Assembly: GCA_021783855.1 (NCBI GenBank)
Contig: JAJXTL010000096.1
Span: forward strand, 1 to 11,067
Direction: 5' to 3'
Length of the DNA stretch: 11,067 bases
From: Pseudomonadota bacterium
GTDB lineage: Bacteria > Pseudomonadota > Gammaproteobacteria > Burkholderiales > Gallionellaceae
Within the stretch, counting starts at the first letter, position 1. Each line of letters begins with the position of its first letter. The notes under the pieces were generated by a model. It was not told where the DNA came from, ran no database searches, and saw only the letters and a list, made by a program, of their open reading frames with translations. The translations under genes and the position numbers were made by a program. This document shows, in pieces, positions 6,504 through 11,067 of the stretch.

Positions 6504-6562
6504 GCATCCCGCCTGAAGCTGCCGACCGGCGTTACCAACCGGACACAAGTAAGGAAAAAATA

Positions 6563-7174
6563 ATGAACAAGCAATATATCAGTTCGATCCTGGCGATAAG
6601 CAGCCTCGCATTCAGCGTCGGCGCGATGGCGCAAAATATGTCCAAGAGCGAATACAAAGCAGCCGATAAAGCCATTGAATCGGAGTACAAGTCCGCCAAA
6701 GCAAGCTGTGACTCATTCGCCGGCAATGCCCGCGATATCTGTATGGCTGTGGCAAAAGGCCATGAAAAGGTCGCGAAAGCCCAACTCGAAGCTCGCTACA
6801 AACCTTCTAAAGAGGCGGACTACGACGCCAGCGTTGCCAAGGCAAAAGCAGATTACGACGTTGCTCATGAAAAATGCGATGACAAAGCCGGCAATGTCAA
6901 AGATGTCTGTAAAAAAGAAGCGGAAGCCGCTCTGGTGCGTGCCAAATCGGATGCCAAATCTCAGTTAAAAACCGCGGAAGCCATCGCAACCGGCAACGAA
7001 AAGACCATCGATGCACACATGAAGGCGAAGGAAAAAAGCGAGGAAGCACGTCATGATGCCGCAGCCGACAAAAGTGACGCAGATTATGCAGTGGCAAAAG
7101 AAAAATGCGATGCCCTGGCCGGCGACGCCCGTGATCTTTGTGTAAACAAGGCGAAGGTGCAATACAGTAAATAA
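6563..7174 (+). CDS. Periplasmic helical protein with three C-x10-C repeats
   Basis: A 203-residue exported protein; I recognise it as a recurring betaproteobacterial family of unknown function, sometimes labelled TolA-like because of its Ala/Lys-rich helices. The signal peptide ends SVGAMA with cleavage likely before Gln24. The mature part is highly charged helix with three repeats of the form Y-x-x-A-K/H-x-x-C-D-x-x-A-G-x-x-(R/K)-D-x-C: C49/C60, C105/C116 and C182/C193, each spaced exactly C-x10-C. The Ala-Gly in the centre suggests a helical hairpin closed by a disulfide. There is no lipobox or transmembrane segment. The ATG at 6563 has AAGGA 7 nt upstream; the longer upstream reading frame runs through palindromes and lacks such a site. 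It is the first gene of the plus-strand envelope set. Confidence 0.85.
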   Translation: MNKQYISSILAISSLAFSVGAMAQNMSKSEYKAADKAIESEYKSAKASCDSFAGNARDICMAVAKGHEKVAKAQLEARYKPSKEADYDASVAKAKADYDVAHEKCDDKAGNVKDVCKKEAEAALVRAKSDAKSQLKTAEAIATGNEKTIDAHMKAKEKSEEARHDAAADKSDADYAVAKEKCDALAGDARDLCVNKAKVQYSK

Positions 7175-7199
7175 GCCACCGGGCAGCAACACCCGTGGC
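7175..7199 (+). terminator. Hairpin immediately after the C-x10-C repeat gene
   Basis: GCCA (7175-7178) plus CGGG (7180-7183) pair with CCCG (7192-7195) and TGGC (7196-7199), with one bulged C and an 8-nt loop. It starts at the first base after the stop codon. No T-run follows, so it may be an mRNA-end stabiliser or a leaky terminator that sets the level of the next gene. Confidence 0.5.
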
Positions 7200-7233
7200 G
7201 CCGAATGACTGACATAACACGGAGGTAATCAAA

Positions 7234-7449
7234 ATGAACACAATACAAATGTTAACCATGAACGCGGCAACATTAACCGCACTGTGCATCTTAAGCGGCT
7301 GTGCCGGCATGTCGCAGCGGGATAAAAACACCGCAATCGGCGCCGGCGTCGGTGCGGTGGGCGGCTCCATCCTGACCGGCGGCAGCGCAGCCGGCACGGT
7401 GGGCGGAGCTGCAGTCGGCGGCGTCATCGGCAACACAATCAAAAAATAA
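7234..7449 (+). CDS. Small glycine-zipper lipoprotein, OsmB-like
   Basis: A 71-residue lipoprotein with lipobox LSGC and Cys23 as the lipidated residue. After a short polar stretch (GMSQRDKN), residues about 34-68 are an alternating Gly/Ala/Val glycine zipper, AIGAGVGAVGGSILTGGSAA followed by GTVGGAAVGGVIG, as in OsmB and related osmotically induced lipoproteins. Such zippers pack as helical hairpins in or at the membrane. Two internal ATGs exist, but GGAGGT lies 7 nt before the ATG at 7234 and decides the start. It lies 59 nt after the C-x10-C repeat gene and 72 nt before the membrane peptide gene. An envelope or osmotic-stress role is inferred from the family. Confidence 0.85.
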   Translation: MNTIQMLTMNAATLTALCILSGCAGMSQRDKNTAIGAGVGAVGGSILTGGSAAGTVGGAAVGGVIGNTIKK

Positions 7450-7521
7450 CGTTTCAGGCAGCGGCCACACCCAGCTCGACGGTGCAACTGCATGCCAATA
7501 TCTTAAAAAAGGAGCTATATA

Positions 7522-7656
7522 ATGCTTTATACCATTGCCGTCGTCATGATCATCCTGTGGCTGCTAGGACTGGTTACCTCTAACACCATGGGCGGTTTCA
7601 TACACATCCTGCTGATAATCGCGATTGTGATGATCTTGCTCAGGATTATCGGCTGA
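7522..7656 (+). CDS. 44-residue membrane peptide, lmo0937 family
   Basis: This short gene reads MLYTIAVVMIILWLLGLVTS, then NTMGGFIHILLIIAIVMILL and RIIG. Two hydrophobic helices (about residues 2-18 and 26-43) are separated by a short polar turn NTMGG, with one Arg near the C-terminus. The pattern LxTIxxxLxxLWLLGLV(T/S)xxTxGGxIHxLLxIAxxxxLxR(L/I)I(x)G is that of the small lmo0937-type (DUF5670) inner-membrane proteins, whose function is unknown. AAAGGAG lies about 8 nt upstream of the ATG. Placement between two glycine-zipper lipoproteins, with short gaps on both sides, suggests shared transcription and an envelope stress setting. Confidence 0.88.
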   Translation: MLYTIAVVMIILWLLGLVTSNTMGGFIHILLIIAIVMILLRIIG

Positions 7657-7753
7657 TGATTCTATCGTCCGTCTGATATTACAAGTTGAATTCCGGCATC
7701 CCGTTTTTCGCAAACATCGCCGGCAAGCTTCAACAAGTCACACAGGAGGATTT

Positions 7754-8191
7754 ATGAAAAACAATAATTTGGTTTTAGCCATTTCATTAGTCGCAGCAAG
7801 TCTGCTGAGCGGTTGTGCGAATACCGATTCCCGCCCCGTATCTTCTTACGATGCGCCTTCCAGAGTGACTTACGGCGTGATCGACAACATTGAAATCATA
7901 CGCGGAAACAACGATCAAATCGGCGCCGGAACGGTCATCGGCGGCATCGTAGGCGGTGTGCTGGGCAATCAGGTCGGAGGCGGGAGCGGCAAAGATGTTG
8001 CAACTGTCGCCGGCGTGGTAGGCGGCGCGGTGGTCGGTCATCAGGTAGAAAAGCAAAACCGGCAGCAGGATGCTTATCGGATACAAATACGGCTTGAGCG
8101 TGGCGGGTATCAGACCGTGACGCAGGGCATTTCCGACTTGCGCGTCGGAGACCGTGTGCGTATTGAAAACAACCATGTAACACGCAACTAG
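7754..8191 (+). CDS. SlyB-like glycine-zipper outer membrane lipoprotein
   Basis: A 145-residue lipoprotein. The signal segment ends in lipobox LLSGC with Cys21 lipidated. Residues 22-55 are a polar linker ending VTYGVIDNIEIIRG. Residues about 56-100 are a two-helix glycine zipper, IGAGTVIGGIVGGVLGNQVG and VAGVVGGAVVGHQVE, followed at 107-145 by a small beta domain, YRIQIRLERGGYQTVTQG and LRVGDRVRIENN. This order of lipobox, short strand, zipper and C-terminal strand domain is that of SlyB/Pcp-type proteins, which stabilise the outer membrane and in enterobacteria answer to magnesium through PhoPQ; regulation here is not visible. AGGAGG lies 5 nt before the ATG. A weak inverted repeat (TTGAA, CCGGC / GCCGG, TTCAA; 7686-7733) precedes the ribosome site. 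Confidence 0.87.
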   Translation: MKNNNLVLAISLVAASLLSGCANTDSRPVSSYDAPSRVTYGVIDNIEIIRGNNDQIGAGTVIGGIVGGVLGNQVGGGSGKDVATVAGVVGGAVVGHQVEKQNRQQDAYRIQIRLERGGYQTVTQGISDLRVGDRVRIENNHVTRN

Positions 8192-8200
8192 ATTACAACA

Positions 8201-8222
8201 CCGGCGGCCCGTTGTGAGCCGG
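8201..8222. repeat. Short inverted repeat CCGGC/GCCGG
   Basis: CCGGC (8201-8205) and GCCGG (8218-8222) with a 12-nt loop lie in the 63-nt gap between the SlyB-like gene and the OmpA gene. The same CCGGC/GCCGG pairing occurs in the previous gap (7693-7697 with 7719-7723). Weak on its own. Confidence 0.3.
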
Positions 8223-8254
8223 ACTATTATTTCAAACGACTAAAGGAAAATCTC

Positions 8255-8935
8255 ATGAAAACATCACCCACCATGTTTCTTAATGCGTTTGCCCTGGCCG
8301 CTCTGGCTATGGCCAACATTGCCAGCGCTGACGAAACAACCAAGAATGGCTATCTGACCGATGGCCGCGGCAATATCGTCAGGAGCAGCAGCGGCCTATG
8401 CTGGCACACCGGTTTCTGGACACCGGCAATGGCAATTGAGGAATGCGACCCGGTCGCTAAAAAACCTGCGCCTATCATAGCGGACGCCACTCCGCCTGCG
8501 CCGCCACCTGTTGTCCCGACAAAAACCGTTTTTGTCCCTTACACCCTGCAGACCGAAGCCCTGTTTGCCTATAACAAATCGGAGCTGAGCGAACACGGCA
8601 AGCAGAAAATGAACGATGAGGTCGTTGACAAAATGAAGGAATATACCAAGGATGACGTGGTCGTGATAACCGGCTACGCCGACCGGATCGGCAGCGAGGA
8701 ATACAACATGAAACTCTCGCAACGCCGTGCAGATGCAGTTAAGGTCTACCTGGTCGAACAAGGGGTCGATGGCAACCGCATTGAAACCGCTGCAAAAGGT
8801 AAAGCCGATCCTGTCGTTAGCTGCGACAACATCAAGGGGAAAGCCAACCGCAAGAACAAGGCGCTGATTGCATGCCTGCAACCCAACCGTCGTATCGTGC
8901 TGGATCTCAAGGGCAAGATGCCCGCTCAGAAGTAA
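8255..8935 (+). CDS. Periplasmic OmpA-domain protein without a barrel
   Basis: A 226-residue protein with a signal peptide ending ANIASA, cleaved likely before Asp26, and no lipobox. Residues about 31-65 are a short module, GYLTDGRGNIVRSSSGLCW then TGFWTPAMAIEECDP, with Cys49 and Cys64; I know this module from betaproteobacterial OmpA-like proteins. A Pro-rich linker (about 71-89) leads to an OmpA C-terminal domain at about 92-218 with ALFAYNKSELSEHG, TGYADRIG (139-146) and LSQRRADAV (154-162). Asp143 and Arg158 align with the peptidoglycan-binding pair of E. coli OmpA; Cys190 and Cys207 likely form the domain disulfide. No barrel strands are present, so it is probably periplasmic and wall-bound. 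AAAGGA lies about 8 nt before the ATG. Its C-terminal domain is closely similar to that of the OmpA at 2723-3871. Confidence 0.9.
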   Translation: MKTSPTMFLNAFALAALAMANIASADETTKNGYLTDGRGNIVRSSSGLCWHTGFWTPAMAIEECDPVAKKPAPIIADATPPAPPPVVPTKTVFVPYTLQTEALFAYNKSELSEHGKQKMNDEVVDKMKEYTKDDVVVITGYADRIGSEEYNMKLSQRRADAVKVYLVEQGVDGNRIETAAKGKADPVVSCDNIKGKANRKNKALIACLQPNRRIVLDLKGKMPAQK

Positions 8936-8953
8936 GCTTAGAATAGAGGCAAG

Positions 8954-9109
8954 CTAGGGAACCGCTGATTTATTCTGTTTTGTCGTTCCCGCGTAGGCGG
9001 GAACCCAGTGAAACAAAGGCACTGGTTCCCCGCTTTGCGAGCAGCCGTTTCGCGGCTTGCCTGCTTACCCCGCTTTGCGGGGAAGACGAATAAGTCAGCG
9101 GTTTCCTAG
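8954..9109. mobile_element. MITE-like element with 22-bp terminal inverted repeats
   Basis: The left end CTAGGGAACCGCTGATTTAT plus TC (8954-8975) and the complement of the right end (9088-9109), CTAGGAAACCGCTGACTTAT plus TC, match at 20 of 22 positions. The 156-bp interior has no gene but holds TTCCCGC/GCGGGAA (8986-9002) and CCCCGC/GCGGGG hairpins. It is too short for a transposase and would need one in trans. The ends are bounded by CTAG. Confidence 0.65.
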
Positions 9110-9246
9110 GGTAGCACTGATTTATTCTCCTTTGTCATTCCGAACCCTTCGACTTCGCTCAGGGCAGGCTCCTTAGGAATCTTTATAAATCAATCAGTTA
9201 TATTTATCGCTTTGCTCGAAATGACAATAATTCAGCGTTTACCTAG
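9106..9246. mobile_element. Second, diverged MITE-like element abutting the first
   Basis: The left end (9106-9126, CTAGGGTAGCACTGATTTAT plus T) and the complement of the right end (9226-9246, CTAGGTAAACGCTGAATTAT plus T) match at 16 of 21 positions and resemble the ends of the preceding element. GTCATT and AATGAC words (9134-9139 and 9220-9225) extend the symmetry. The interior carries a cttcgacttcgctcaggg motif common in extragenic repeats. It shares the CTAG at 9106-9109 with its neighbour. Confidence 0.55.
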
Positions 9247-9286
9247 CAGTTTTTCAGCAGCAGCTCGTTCCATCGTCAGCAAATAC

Positions 9287-9305
9287 CCCCCGGTTTTTCC
9301 GGGGG
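9287..9305. terminator. Bidirectional terminator-like hairpin
   Basis: CCCCCGG (9287-9293) and CCGGGGG (9299-9305) form a 7-bp GC stem with a TTTTT loop. AAAT precedes and ATTT follows it, which could add weak pairs. It lies 351 nt after the barrel-less OmpA gene and could end plus-strand transcription before the DUF4398 unit. Confidence 0.5.
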
Positions 9306-9466
9306 ATTTCATACACCATTGTTCATCCGCAAGCTGCTTCCCGCACCTCCATCGGAGACCATAGAAACATATCTGATGCTATGTACGACACCGCACAGAC
9401 CTCTCATCCTGCGCACTTCATTATTGGCACCTCAGAAGCATGAACGGCATCTATTCCAAGCAGGCG

Positions 9467-9500
9467 TAAGGTGCGTTCCACGCACCTCGGTGCGCTTACA
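9467..9500. repeat. REP-like palindrome with competing hairpins
   Basis: GTAAG (9467-9471) and CTTAC (9496-9500) flank GGTGCG, CGCACC and GGTGCG (9471-9476, 9482-9487, 9490-9495). The middle CGCACC can pair with either GGTGCG but not both. This looks like a common proteobacterial extragenic palindrome. Confidence 0.5.
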
Positions 9501-9585
9501 TGTTGACTGCTGTTCGGCGTAGTGGAAATCACTGCAATCGAAAAAATACATTATTCGACGTATAACTTAAGGGATGGAAAAGATA

Positions 9586-9987
9586 ATGAAAAAAACTGAC
9601 AGCTTCAAATCATATCAACTGATCGGCGTATCCGTGGCAGCCGCGATCTTTATGGCCGGTTGCGCAAGCGCGCCGACTATTCCGGCACCCACCGAACAGA
9701 TGGCCCTGTCCCGTTCAGCCATCAACAGTGCCAGCAGCGCTGGCGGCAATGATTATGCACCCGTTCAACTCAAGTCCGCGATGGACAAAATGGATAGCGC
9801 CGAGCATGCAATGGGCACAAAAAATTACGGTCTGGCCCGCCAAATGGCGGAAGAAGCACAGGTCGATGCACAGTTAGCTGCCGCAGCTGCACGCGCCGGC
9901 AAGGCACAAAAAGCGGCGGATGCATTACAGCAAAGCGATCAGGTGCTGAAAAAAGAACTCGACCGTAACGCCAATAGTCCGCAATAA
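9586..9987 (+). CDS. DUF4398-domain lipoprotein
   Basis: A 133-residue lipoprotein. A hydrophobic segment ends in FMAGC with Cys26 lipidated. The mature protein is helical and Ala/Gln/Lys-rich. Residues about 37-110 fit DUF4398: a first helix (EQMALSRSAINSASSAGG), a turn with DYAPVQLKSAMDKMDSAEHA, then NYGLARQMAEEAQVDAQLAA. This fold of two or more antiparallel helices occurs in outer-membrane-linked lipoproteins of unknown function. The ATG at 9586 is preferred because a GGAAA-type site lies about 8 nt upstream; the ATG at 9574 has AAGGG directly adjoining it, too close to work well, and would add four residues. It lies 88 nt before the DUF4398-OmpA gene, whose N-terminal half resembles it. 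Confidence 0.82.
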   Translation: MKKTDSFKSYQLIGVSVAAAIFMAGCASAPTIPAPTEQMALSRSAINSASSAGGNDYAPVQLKSAMDKMDSAEHAMGTKNYGLARQMAEEAQVDAQLAAAAARAGKAQKAADALQQSDQVLKKELDRNANSPQ

Positions 9988-10009
9988 AACCGAAGGAAGA
10001 GGGAACGAG

Positions 10010-10034
10010 CGAATCGCTGCGAGTTTCACGTTAA
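10010..10034. repeat. Dispersed hairpin repeat, copy 2
   Basis: Begins CGAATCGCTGCGAG and ends TTTCACGTTAA. It equals copy 1 at 6355-6381 except for two missing loop bases, so TCGC and GCGA now sit almost back to back. It lies in the 88-nt gap between the two DUF4398 genes, about 42 nt before the start of the second. Confidence 0.6.
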
Positions 10035-10075
10035 AGATTTTCCCGACGAGCAAATAATTCACAATGGAGTTCATC

Positions 10076-10966
10076 ATGCAAAAAAATAGATATTTCCCTC
10101 TGGCACTGATCGCTGTCGCCGTACTCTCCGGCTGCGCCACCACGCCGCCGCAAAACACACAGCTGACAGCGGCGCATAGCAATTACAACGATGCACGCAG
10201 CAATCCCCAGGTGACAAATCTGGCCGCGCTTGAACTGAAAGAGGCGGGCGACTCACTGAGCGCCGCAGACACGGCTTTGAGCAAAGGCCAAAGCCTGGCC
10301 ACCGTCGATCATCTGGCTTATATCGCCAACCAGAAAGTGAGCATCGCTCAGGAAACTGCCCGGCAAAAAACAGCCGAACTGGCAGTGACCAATTCGGCCG
10401 CAAAACGCAACGAAGTTCGCCTTCAGGCAAGAACGGCTGAGGCCGACCAGGCAAAACAACAGGTAGCGATGGTCAACGAAGTTGCCGACCAGCAGGCAAC
10501 CGATCTGGCGGCCGCCGATGCCAATGCGCAGCGCGATCAGGCTCTCATAGCCAAACAGGAACAGCAACTCCAGGAGCTCAACGCCAAGAAAACGGAGCGC
10601 GGCATGGTCATCACACTCGGTGACGTATTGTTCCGTACCGATAAGGCACAACTGGAATCGGGCGGGATGCACAACGTGCAAAAGCTGGCCGACTTCCTCA
10701 AACAATACCCGAAAAACAAGGTATTGATCGAGGGATATACCGACAGCACCGGCAGCGCCGACCACAATCAGACACTGTCCGAACAACGTGCAAATGCAGT
10801 GCGCAGCGCCTTGACCGATATGGGAATCAGCAATGATCGCATCAGCACGCGCGGTTACGGCGAGGAATATCCTGTTGCCAGCAACGATACCACGGCAAAT
10901 CGTCAATTGAATCGCCGTGTGGAAATCATCCTGTCCGACAGTAACGGCAAAATCGCACCGCGTTAA
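10076..10966 (+). CDS. DUF4398-coiled coil-OmpA lipoprotein
   Basis: A 296-residue lipoprotein. The signal segment ends in VLSGC with Cys20 lipidated. Residues about 27-105 are a DUF4398-like helical domain (SNYNDARSNPQVTNLAALEL, then KEAGDSLSAADTALSKG). Residues about 85-173 are a long Ala/Gln/Glu coiled coil. The OmpA domain at about 176-288 has GMVITLGDVLFRTDKAQLES, EGYTDSTGSADHN (219-231), LSEQRANAV (234-242) and a closing QLNRRVEIIL. Asp223 and Arg238 align with the peptidoglycan-binding residues of E. coli OmpA. Unlike the other two OmpA proteins in the window, this domain has no cysteines and is of the Pal/YiaD subtype. The ATG at 10076 has GGAG 6 nt upstream; the ATG at 10064 overlaps that site. 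It likely tethers the outer membrane to peptidoglycan, with the coiled coil as spacer. Confidence 0.9.
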   Translation: MQKNRYFPLALIAVAVLSGCATTPPQNTQLTAAHSNYNDARSNPQVTNLAALELKEAGDSLSAADTALSKGQSLATVDHLAYIANQKVSIAQETARQKTAELAVTNSAAKRNEVRLQARTAEADQAKQQVAMVNEVADQQATDLAAADANAQRDQALIAKQEQQLQELNAKKTERGMVITLGDVLFRTDKAQLESGGMHNVQKLADFLKQYPKNKVLIEGYTDSTGSADHNQTLSEQRANAVRSALTDMGISNDRISTRGYGEEYPVASNDTTANRQLNRRVEIILSDSNGKIAPR

Positions 10967-11019
10967 CCGACATGGCGCAAGCTCCACCCCTGAGCATGAA
11001 AGTGCTTGCGCCGGTCGGT
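10966..11019 (+). terminator. Long stem-loop at the end of the plus-strand cluster
   Basis: ACCGAC (10966-10971) pairs with GTCGGT (11014-11019) and GGCGCAAGC (10974-10982) with GCTTGCGCC (11004-11012), giving 15 bp with small bulges and a 21-nt loop. It begins at the last base of the stop codon of the DUF4398-OmpA gene. No T-run follows. It is either an end-of-operon structure or an extragenic palindrome; the remaining 48 bases hold no gene. Confidence 0.55.
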
Positions 11020-11067
11020 TCCCTCACCCAAACCCTCTGGTGAAACAACTAGCCAATCGACTAAGCC

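Larger units (their letters stand above)
5961..6562. other. 602-bp divergent intergenic region rich in inverted repeats
   Basis: This region separates the minus-strand DUF3494 gene from the plus-strand envelope cluster and must carry both promoters and leaders. I could not fix a confident -35/-10 pair on either strand. It contains GGCAT/ATGCC (6236-6252), a 10-bp stem at 6327-6349, copy 1 of a dispersed hairpin repeat (6355-6381), a bulged stem at 6398-6426 flanked by CGGGG/CCCCG, and a 9-bp stem at 6471-6503. Open frames inside it overlap these palindromes and lack ribosome sites, so I call no gene. Confidence 0.65.
8936..9585. other. 650-bp repeat-rich intergenic region
   Basis: No gene is visible between the barrel-less OmpA and the DUF4398 lipoprotein. 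The region is filled by two miniature inverted-repeat elements (8954-9109 and 9106-9246), a bidirectional terminator-like hairpin (9287-9305), and a REP-like palindrome (9467-9500). The last 85 bases should hold the promoter of the DUF4398 unit, but no clear boxes can be fixed. A 67-codon frame at 9319-9522 has no ribosome site and no recognisable features. Confidence 0.65.

Noticed and set aside
5961..6562. Search for a c-di-GMP or other riboswitch in the divergent region
   Set aside because: Stems are present, but none carries the conserved loops or receptor sequences of riboswitches I can recognise.
9319..9522. A 67-codon frame between the MITE-like elements and the DUF4398 gene
   Set aside because: No ribosome site, no family features, and it overlaps a REP-like palindrome.
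1..11067. CRISPR array, tRNA, rRNA, integrase or full insertion sequence
   Set aside because: No regularly spaced repeats, no cloverleaf or rRNA motifs and no transposase or integrase frame were seen on either strand.

Overview
The window (about 11.1 kb, roughly 50-55% GC by eye) comes from a Gram-negative bacterium. The evidence is OmpA-type barrel and peptidoglycan-binding proteins, several lipoproteins with Lol-type lipoboxes, and no sign of Gram-positive sorting. The mix of families best fits a betaproteobacterium, perhaps Nitrosomonadales-like, or a gammaproteobacterial methylotroph. These are an OmpA with the N-terminal Cys/Trp module, a periplasmic protein with C-x10-C repeats, DUF4398 lipoproteins, an lmo0937-type peptide, and tal next to glgP. 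The taxonomic placement is an inference from family recall, not from a search.

Layout. Positions 1-5960 carry minus-strand genes: the start of a glycogen phosphorylase (cut by the window edge) behind a transaldolase-family gene; a gene-poor stretch (1265-1853) with hairpin repeats; a small coiled-coil protein and a BON-domain lipoprotein that look co-transcribed; an OmpA porin-like protein; and a 665-residue lipoprotein with three Ig-like domains and a DUF3494 (ice-binding-like) domain. Positions 5961-6562 are a 602-bp divergent intergenic region full of inverted repeats. Positions 6563-10966 carry plus-strand genes for small envelope proteins: a triple C-x10-C periplasmic protein, an OsmB-like glycine-zipper lipoprotein, a 44-residue membrane peptide, a SlyB-like lipoprotein, an OmpA protein without a barrel, then (after a 650-bp repeat-rich gap) a DUF4398 lipoprotein and a DUF4398-coiled coil-OmpA lipoprotein.

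Together, nine of the twelve genes encode exported or lipid-anchored envelope proteins, one more is a small membrane peptide and one a stress-type coiled-coil protein. Three different OmpA peptidoglycan-binding proteins occur within 8.3 kb. This looks like an envelope-maintenance or stress cassette beside a central-carbon pair. The most unusual single observation is that the transaldolase-family protein keeps the fold motifs but has substitutions at four positions aligning with core catalytic residues (Asp, Asn, Glu and the Schiff-base Lys). Other non-coding items of note are two back-to-back miniature inverted-repeat elements sharing a CTAG, a two-copy dispersed hairpin repeat placed upstream of envelope genes, and a tandem hairpin repeat with a compensatory base-pair change.
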